Shown: positions 57,447 through 64,000 of the stretch, one piece after another
Numbering within the stretch: the stretch's first letter is position 1
Layout: every line of letters starts with the position of its first letter
Source of the DNA: Glandiceps talaboti
Lineage: Eukaryota > Hemichordata > Enteropneusta > Spengelidae
Length of the DNA: 64,000 nt
Direction: 5' to 3'
Assembly (NCBI RefSeq): GCF_964340395.1
Contig: NC_135556.1
Coordinates: 16,498,642-16,562,641, forward strand
Made by a program: the position numbers and the translations under genes
Notes under the pieces: generated by a model
Told to the model about the DNA's origin: nothing
Seen by the model: the letters and a program-made list of their open reading frames with translations, nothing else
The model's database searches: none

Positions 57447-60400
57447 CCACCTTCACAGAAGGAACATTATGTATGGGGCTTTCAAATGTATTAGTTTCGC
57501 ATGTGTTATATTGCTGACACAATCTTCAACGACATGTATGGGTAGTCCTATACCAAATCTAAGTTACAATAGTGACAAATATCAAGAAGCATAAACATGA
57601 TAAACATGCTGTAATAAACATAAGTACACAATGACTGGATATACGAACCTGGACGTGCCTCACCTATTCTCTGACAACAGTCATGGCTCAACATCCCTAG
57701 GCCTGGCTCATCATGTAAGGTCTGATGGCGGGATACACGAATACAAATAAAAGATACTAAGACATGCATGTATACAAATATATGTATGTACAGTGATGCA
57801 AATCGTTGCCATGTTACCGAAACAAAACAGGATGCCAAAGTAGTGCTTCTCCTAAAGTAGGATACACCAAACTGAGTGTCAAAAGAAAGGCCCAATTCGG
57901 ATAGAGATGGACAAAGACAGATAGTATATAGCGACCATTGTCTCAGTAATTATGCATATAGTATAAAAGTAGTAATCTACACGGCAAGACAGGTAAACGA
58001 TATTGTCAAACATTCCTGTCGTTGTAGACTAACACTCTACAAAGTTAAAGTTTGGCTATATTTCATTTCTTCCCTATGTAAACTCGAGGTACAGTATTAT
58101 TCTCAATTTATTAATTTCAAATTCTAAACAAATGCCATTTAGATGCACTTTAACTTACCCCTTCTTTCCAATTAGTTGATGTTAGTTCGATACTTTGAGG
58201 TGCTCCCTGACAAAGTTTAGTAACTGTTGAACCCATGGCTGGAAAATCATCCCCATGGTTACAAAGAGGAAGAACATGGAGTGCGTCCTCACTTGTGACA
58301 TCTTCATGTGGAGGTGGGAATTGACAAAGAACACCGCATCGGTATATTAAGTCCGGAAATTCCCGGCTACGAATTGCTTGAATATACGCATTCAGCCTAC
58401 TGACAAGTTCATATGGATTAGACCCCTGCACCAACGCTACGGTAACTACTATGAAATGTTGTTCAGGTGAGTGTTCTGTTAAATCGACTCTGAAAGAATA
58501 ACCTTCAAGTGTAAATCTTCCAACGTTGCGGTATACTTTGAAATATTGTGAGATCTGGATACATCTCGACACGAGTCTTGAAAATATTGAATCAGGTCTA
58601 AAGAATCCAAAATCGAAATAGAGCCTTTTGAAGGGCTGAACAGGACCAAGCCTATCGGAATCGTCCTTGTATATGGGTCTCATAGATGGAATGATGTATT
58701 CGTCAACCATAAACCCGTGTGGTGGCGATGCTATTCTTCCTAAGGGACACAGAAAATCATAACACTGAAGAAGTGTCAGAAGTACACGAGTGTGTTCCGT
58801 GATGCTTTCTAATAAATTTTGAAGAAGCTTATGGTGAATGATGCCATCTTTGGATAGACGGTTCCACTTAGAAGCAAGACTAGGTTTTCTGTCCTTCTCT
58901 TGGGGTATGTTTACAATCAATTTGAAAGCGTCGATAAGCAACCTTGGATTCATCAGCACAAATTGTCTCAGTATTGGGTCATTACTGATGTAGATCAAGT
59001 GACCGGTGTCATGGAAGAATTGCAGCATACGAACCACCTCTTCTCTGGTTTCGACACCACAGTGTTTTTGAGAGTAATCAAACACGTCCTTAAAAGGCAA
59101 AATGCCCTTATCATAGACATCATCTACGCTTTCTGGGTTCCAAAGGGTTGACACTATGCGTGACAGTGTGGCATAAAGACCTGGTACACCAACCGTTGTG
59201 TTTACTGCAATTTCTCTTTTGAGCAAGCTTTTAAATTTGAGCCAGCGAACAGGATATGTGTTTTCGTCGTCATCGATGGCCAAACAACGCCCTCGAATGG
59301 CAGTTTGAAGTTCCTTTACGTCGTTATCAGTTGACATGGAGTTTTCAACCACCCAGAGAGGAGTATTGTCCGAGTTAATGACGAGACGATTACAGTACAT
59401 AGAGTTGGTATCATACAGTGTCTTCTTCAAATACCTTGCAACGTTTTGCCTTATAGTGTTGTCAACAGAGTCTCTGTGGGTTCCAACGATGAATATTAAC
59501 GAATTCGAATTTAATGTATGTGTACAAATAGAATGAAGCCAAAAAAGAAGGCGCTGAACAACACTTTCTATAGATTCAATGTCTGCACATTCAGCTAGAC
59601 TAAACACAACCAAAAATATGGCACGTGAAGCTATGAAAACTTGATGCGTGTTATAGAAGAAGTCGTCACCAGCAAAATCCCAGAGGCTAAGTTTTACTGG
59701 AAGGCTGGTCCTTTTCAGTTCCCTTTGGTCGATGACATGCTTCGTAACAAATCGAATGGGTACCTGATGACCAGTTTCTGCAGTTTTCGAACGGTACATC
59801 TCAATGGATAAGATAAATAAGCCAGAAACAACTGCCAAGAACGAATTTATAGTGAACGTGATTGGCGGTTTATAACCACATATGTAAGCAATAACTATAC
59901 CAACTACTACTCTTATTGGCCAAAGGAAAGGTCTACCTAGACGAAAGACACCGTTAATGGTTGGTCCAAATTCTACACCTAGTGACATCCCGAAAACTAG
60001 CAAAGTGTTGGACATACACGTGTACACAAACACTTCTGATAACCATGGTGTTAAAAATCTGACGAGAACCAGTAATGCCAGTATAATGACTTGAACGAGA
60101 ACGGCACACCCGAACTTTATCCAAAATGACAACCTGTTTAGATGTTCTCCTCTGAGATAAATGTAAATCTTATGCACTGTGTATCCACTACCAAAGCCGA
60201 TCACCAATGCTGACATGTCGTCATAGAAAGATAGCGCTGGGTTGGGAAGAATGTCTTTACTATAAGATGGGACGAGCATAGTTGAAAAAACAATCAACAT
60301 ACCATTGCAAAAACTCGTACTCAGAATCACCCCAATGAAAAATCCACCAAATGATGTGGAACCATAAACAAAGCATACCAACAACTTGGATATCTGTGGA

Positions 60401-61035
60401 TCCATAAATGTATGCACAAATTCTTTATTGAAGTAATACAGCTTTTCGATAAACACCAGTGCCAATGAAAATCCTGCTGCCAGCTTATAAGAAATGGTTG
60501 TGCTTGAAAACAATCGGAAGGTCAGGAACAGCGATACATATGACAAGACAAATCTATTAGCAAAGTGAAAGTTTAAAGCAAGGATTATGTTTGCAGATAA
60601 AGAGAATACGATTAGGAGACTTATCACCAGGAAACCAACAAGGCTCCCTCTCTGGTCAGTGTTCAGACTTCCATTACTATCCTCTATCACACTCTTTGCA
60701 ATTAACCATGATAATTTATACTTGTATTCATCCTCTTCTGAACTTATCTGTCGCCATCTCTCGTCGACATCAACAGATTCACACATCTGAGTGTCTACGC
60801 CAACAGTCTTTCCTTCTTTCGGATCAAATTTTTCACCCATGAGTTTCTTTCTTAGGCTAGTCTTCCCTACACCAGCATCACCAAGGAGTTGGACTTTGAC
60901 ATCACTTCTGGGAAGGTTCCCGAACCTTTCCGCATTTTTATATCTCGCTTGAATTGTGTTGCCGGACGCTAAATTACCTGCATCATGGGGATCAATCAGA
61001 TGAAACTGCCAAAGTCTCGACAGATATCCCCTCAT
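56898..61035 (-). CDS. Roc-COR-TIR protein with membrane-split GTPase domain, paralogue B
   Basis: Coding exons 61035-58159, 57721-57649 and 57325-56898 join in phase (1125 residues). The exon layout is identical to paralogue A. P-loop GDAGVGKT (residues 52-59), GKTVGVDT, a hydrophobic module of about 290 residues (GFLVISLLIVFSLSANIILA, FGGFFIGVILSTS, AVLVQVIILALLVLVRFL, LLVFGMSLGVEFG, FLAVVSGLFILSIEMY), then LSLWDFAGDDFFYNTHQVFI, IFIVGTHRDSV, and COR (RMLQFFHDTGHLIYI, LMNPRLLIDAFKLIVN, EYIIPSMRPIY). The TIR domain (YDIYISCSQRDDVWV) is on the last exon. Gln after DxxG is again Asp. An acceptor (TTTCAG|AT) directly precedes the ATG, so the true 5' end is further upstream. It is a tandem duplicate of the neighbouring gene on the same strand. 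Confidence 0.88.
57649..57721 (-). CDS. Linker mini-exon of paralogue B
   Basis: 73 bp encoding 24 residues (TLHDEPGLGMLSHDCCQRIG and four more) with a GTTCGT donor. It occupies the same position and phase as the 61-bp exon of paralogue A. Confidence 0.65.
59760..60660 (-). other. Segment coding the membrane module inserted in the Roc domain (B)
   Basis: Same position as in paralogue A, between switch I and switch II, with eight to ten hydrophobic segments. Conserved marks across both copies include NIILALNF, YKLA.G.SLALV.IEKL, FGISLGVEFGPT-like and CGY. Confidence 0.85.
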
Positions 61036-61659
61036 ATCTGAAATTGAAAAAGTACATTATGTGCCTTGCTTAATTTCTGAAAACAGCAACGTAATATAAT
61101 TAGTTTACACAACATGCAGACCAAGTTGAACACCAACAAAATACGTTTAACCAGCCCATGGGGATGGAATAGTTAATATTTACTACCAAATCAAAATATA
61201 CATGGCTAATATTTAATATCAAATAATCAAAGGACATAGCTACTAAGATAAAAAGAGAAATGTTACAAAAGTATGCTGTGAAATCATTTTGCCATTCATT
61301 ACTGTATGTTTATTTATGTGTTATACCATTGTTGCGTAGTTTTCACAATGTAAACATTTCTAAACCATGACCCTGGGGGCCACAGATTATTCTTTGGTTG
61401 TTGGAATTACCAATAGAAGTATATAGAACTCGTAGACTCTCTCACAGTCCTCGAAGCTTCGCATAAATAGCTAAAACTTGTTTTTTTTTTTTTAAATTTC
61501 TACTGCATAATTGTACTCATATACTAGTATCCCAGTATCCCTAGCCCTGTACTGTGTGCCGTCATCGATCACATAGAGCTAACATTTTGTTGATGTGTTA
61601 GTCAAATAGAACTCGTTGGTTTCAATCAGTAAATCTGTTTGAGTACAGTGGCACTTTGA

Positions 61660-62060
61660 CCACAATATTAATAAAGTTTATTCGGCACTCTAGGCCATGG
61701 GCCTTAAATGTACATATCTGAATAAAGAATAATGGTTCATGGTCACAAAAGTACAATGTACGTTCAACATAGAATAAATAAATCATCTTATGTAGAGAGG
61801 TTTTCTTCCTAAAGCTGTTTTCGTATTTTCATGTCAAAGAATGTAAATTTTCCAAGGTTTTGAAGAATGGAAGTGTTTGTTGACTGTATTAACAAAATAA
61901 ATTTCCAATCACATGCATTTGAGAAATAAAATTCAGGAATAAACTTAGATCTGACCTTTTGGTATTTAGGGCACACTAGTACAAAACGGTACTCATCCTC
62001 TACATATTTGCAAATGTACAAATTCTTTGCTCTCGGGTAAGGCTTACCGAGTTCTCTACC
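61660..62060 (-). pseudogene. Decayed 3' end of a LINE-type retrotransposon
   Basis: The minus strand encodes YVEDEYRFVLVCPKYQKVRS followed by KFIPEFYF and later LQNLGKFTFFDM, the usual C-terminal end of non-LTR ORF2 proteins after the reverse transcriptase. Upstream, RICTFAN continues the family pattern in another frame, so it is frameshifted. A tail with GGCCTAGAGTGCCGAATAAA follows. Confidence 0.7.
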
Positions 62061-62740
62061 CTTTTCACCGTTACATATCTACTTACATGTACTTCATTGT
62101 ATCTCGAAAATCACAGTTGTGTCTATTCCTTTCACGCTGGTCATGTGAATTTAATTGTAGAATATGGATGTAATTCCTACATAGATTTTCAATGCTTGTA
62201 AATCTATGACATATTTACAACTTTGATTGTAATCTGTGACATATTTACAAATTCTCAACTTTGAAAGGTTATTGTGAGAAGAATAACACCAATAAATAGT
62301 GGAAAAAACGAGAAGTTACTGATTACTGATTGGTAATTCTTAATTGTTTTAAGAGTAAATTTTAAAAGAGACATCCATATGAGTTTGGCAATGCCACTAA
62401 TTTAGCAGAAATATGGAGGAGAAGACTCACATTACCGAAAGGTAAATTTCATAAAATAACTGTGGTATTTTCAAGTATTCCATGATTTTAAATTATTGCA
62501 TGGTTTGATATTTTATGACTCTAAATGTGGGCTCCTACATGTCCTTATTTTCAAAAATGTTTTCACCATGGACCTGGGACACCCCGCACCCTCCCCACCA
62601 GAAGCTATCATGGGAATGCGACCTTTCCCAAAAATGAAGATAGAGGGGAGAGCCTAGAATGTAAAAATATGTCGCCAGTAGCATTCTTATCACCCCTTTC
62701 CCCATCAAACTAGTAGGAAGGGATTAGAAGAGCACCCACG

Positions 62741-62848
62741 GCGGTTAATCTTTCAGTATTGGGGATATTAGAGCCCCACTGCGGCTAATCTTTCAGTATT
62801 GGGGATATTGGAGCCCCACTGCGGCTAATCTTTCAGTATAGGGGTTCA
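62741..62848 (+). repeat. 40-bp tandem repeat, about 2.7 copies
   Basis: Units begin GCGGCTAATCTTTCAGTATT at 62741, 62781 and 62821, with one or two differences between units. Confidence 0.93.
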
Positions 62849-64000
62849 TTTCGAGAGGGAGCATGACATTTTTTTGCGAGTACGAGGAGGGGTGCCAAAT
62901 CGTTTCTTGCCGTAAATTCTACTCGCTATAAAACGTCTTGAAATTGTTGTACAGGTCGTTTGTCAGCAACGTTTCACAGTATGATTACTGTGCAATGACC
63001 AATGATGGTCTTTAATCAGCAAAATCGAGATGGCACGCCTGGATGTAGCTACGTATAGTCCTGCTTACATGACGGTGCACGAGTCTGTATTACTGACTTG
63101 ACTCTAAACACCGGATCCGGAGTAGGAGGGACAATTGTCAGAATCGAGTCCCGGATTACTCCGCATGCAAGCAGGACTAGCCTGGATGCTGGGTGTTCGC
63201 GTCTGTATAGTTTAGAATATATAAATAATACTATACATACACTTGTCAACGATGGCATGAAAGTAGGTCATACATGGAAATTTTCCAGGTTTGAGGATTA
63301 GAGGCTATAACAGGTAATTTTTGACAACAATTGCGAAATTATTCTGGGGCGATAGGGATTGGTGAACAGTACAGATAGAGGCTGTTGCGTTAATCTGATA
63401 GGACACTGGCAGAAACAGCTAGCTAACCCGTTCCGTTCAGTGGTCACTTCTTCCTGTCGTAAATTAGCAATAAAACAACACTGTGAGAGTAACCCACGAC
63501 ATATTCACATGCATTACAAAATAATGTGAAGTTTCAAATTACCCACCTCTGGATTTGTCAGTAATGTATCGGATTATGTAACAAAATCTTCAGTTATAAG
63601 CATATAATGCAACTCTTGGTCAGCGTCATACGGTGAGGGCAAACATATACAAAATGAAGATGTTGTTGACGTCATATCCTCGTACCGGCTTTCACTTTCG
63701 TAGATCTATTGTCATTCACAGAGGTCATTCATATAGCTTCAAAATCATCATGTGACTCACGAGATGTGAGAGACGACGTCTCGTACGGGGTCACGAACTG
63801 TGTGTGGACACGCGTTTCTCAAGTTGCACAATCTACTTGTGATTACTGTTTGTAATGTGTGTTCATGGGATCATGCAAATATAATATCACTGTGCACTTC
63901 CCCATTATATGTAACCGTACTTACATGTAATTGGAGAACAACAACAATTTTTTGATCTTCTTCCGTATCAGTGTGTATAGTTCTGTGACCTCGATATGTC

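Larger units (their letters stand above)
61038..64000. other. Region upstream of paralogue B
   Basis: The 5' exon(s) of paralogue B should lie here, but none is certain. A weak candidate ends at a GTGGGT donor near 63550 (minus strand), with a CRE-type TGACGTCA near 63667-63674 further upstream. Otherwise a LINE remnant (61660-62060) and a 40-bp tandem repeat (62741-62848) are seen. The rest shows nothing I can identify. Confidence 0.45.

Overview
The window is animal nuclear DNA: AT-rich, with long introns, GT-AG splice sites, many microsatellites and dense short inverted-repeat transposons. The gene set (multi-exon TAF7, a NIPA2-type Mg2+ transporter, a TRIM-NHL protein, tandem Roc-COR-TIR genes) points to an invertebrate metazoan. 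A basal deuterostome or lophotrochozoan fits best, but the sequence alone does not settle the phylum. No bacterial operons, CRISPR arrays, rRNA or tRNA genes were recognised.

Layout. (1) 2334-18415, minus strand: a 12-exon TAF7 gene (TFIID subunit; 347 residues when spliced). Its 7.3-kb sixth intron holds an intronless TRIM-NHL gene (10638-13103) on the same strand. (2) 18416-18788: a 373-bp head-to-head promoter region. (3) 18789-27531, plus strand: a six-exon NIPA-family magnesium transporter (401 residues) whose first coding exon has only seven codons and one base. (4) 27.5-35.9 kb: mostly intergenic DNA with inverted-repeat elements, ATGT microsatellites and a possible 5' exon. (5) 35933-42206, plus strand: an unusual 1743-residue protein with PLDxS-like motifs, a RING-like zinc ligand cluster, 24 tandem copies of a 27-residue repeat, and four degenerate copies of an RFX-like winged-helix domain. 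(6) 42.2-47.4 kb: intergenic DNA with transposon copies. (7) 47387-51557 and 56898-61035, minus strand: two tandem paralogues, each encoding a Roc GTPase interrupted by about 300 residues of multi-pass membrane sequence, then COR and a TIR domain on its own exon. Between them lie decayed repeats, one carrying a complete hammerhead ribozyme motif. (8) 61-64 kb: a LINE fragment, a 40-bp tandem repeat and a possible 5' region.

The strongest candidates for something undescribed are the membrane-split Roc-COR-TIR proteins. Both copies keep the same arrangement inside one uninterrupted exon, which argues against an assembly error. They look like membrane-anchored innate-immune or NAD-signalling GTPases, but that role is inferred. 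The 27-mer-repeat/winged-helix protein is second. TAF7 and NIPA share a promoter region but have no evident functional link.
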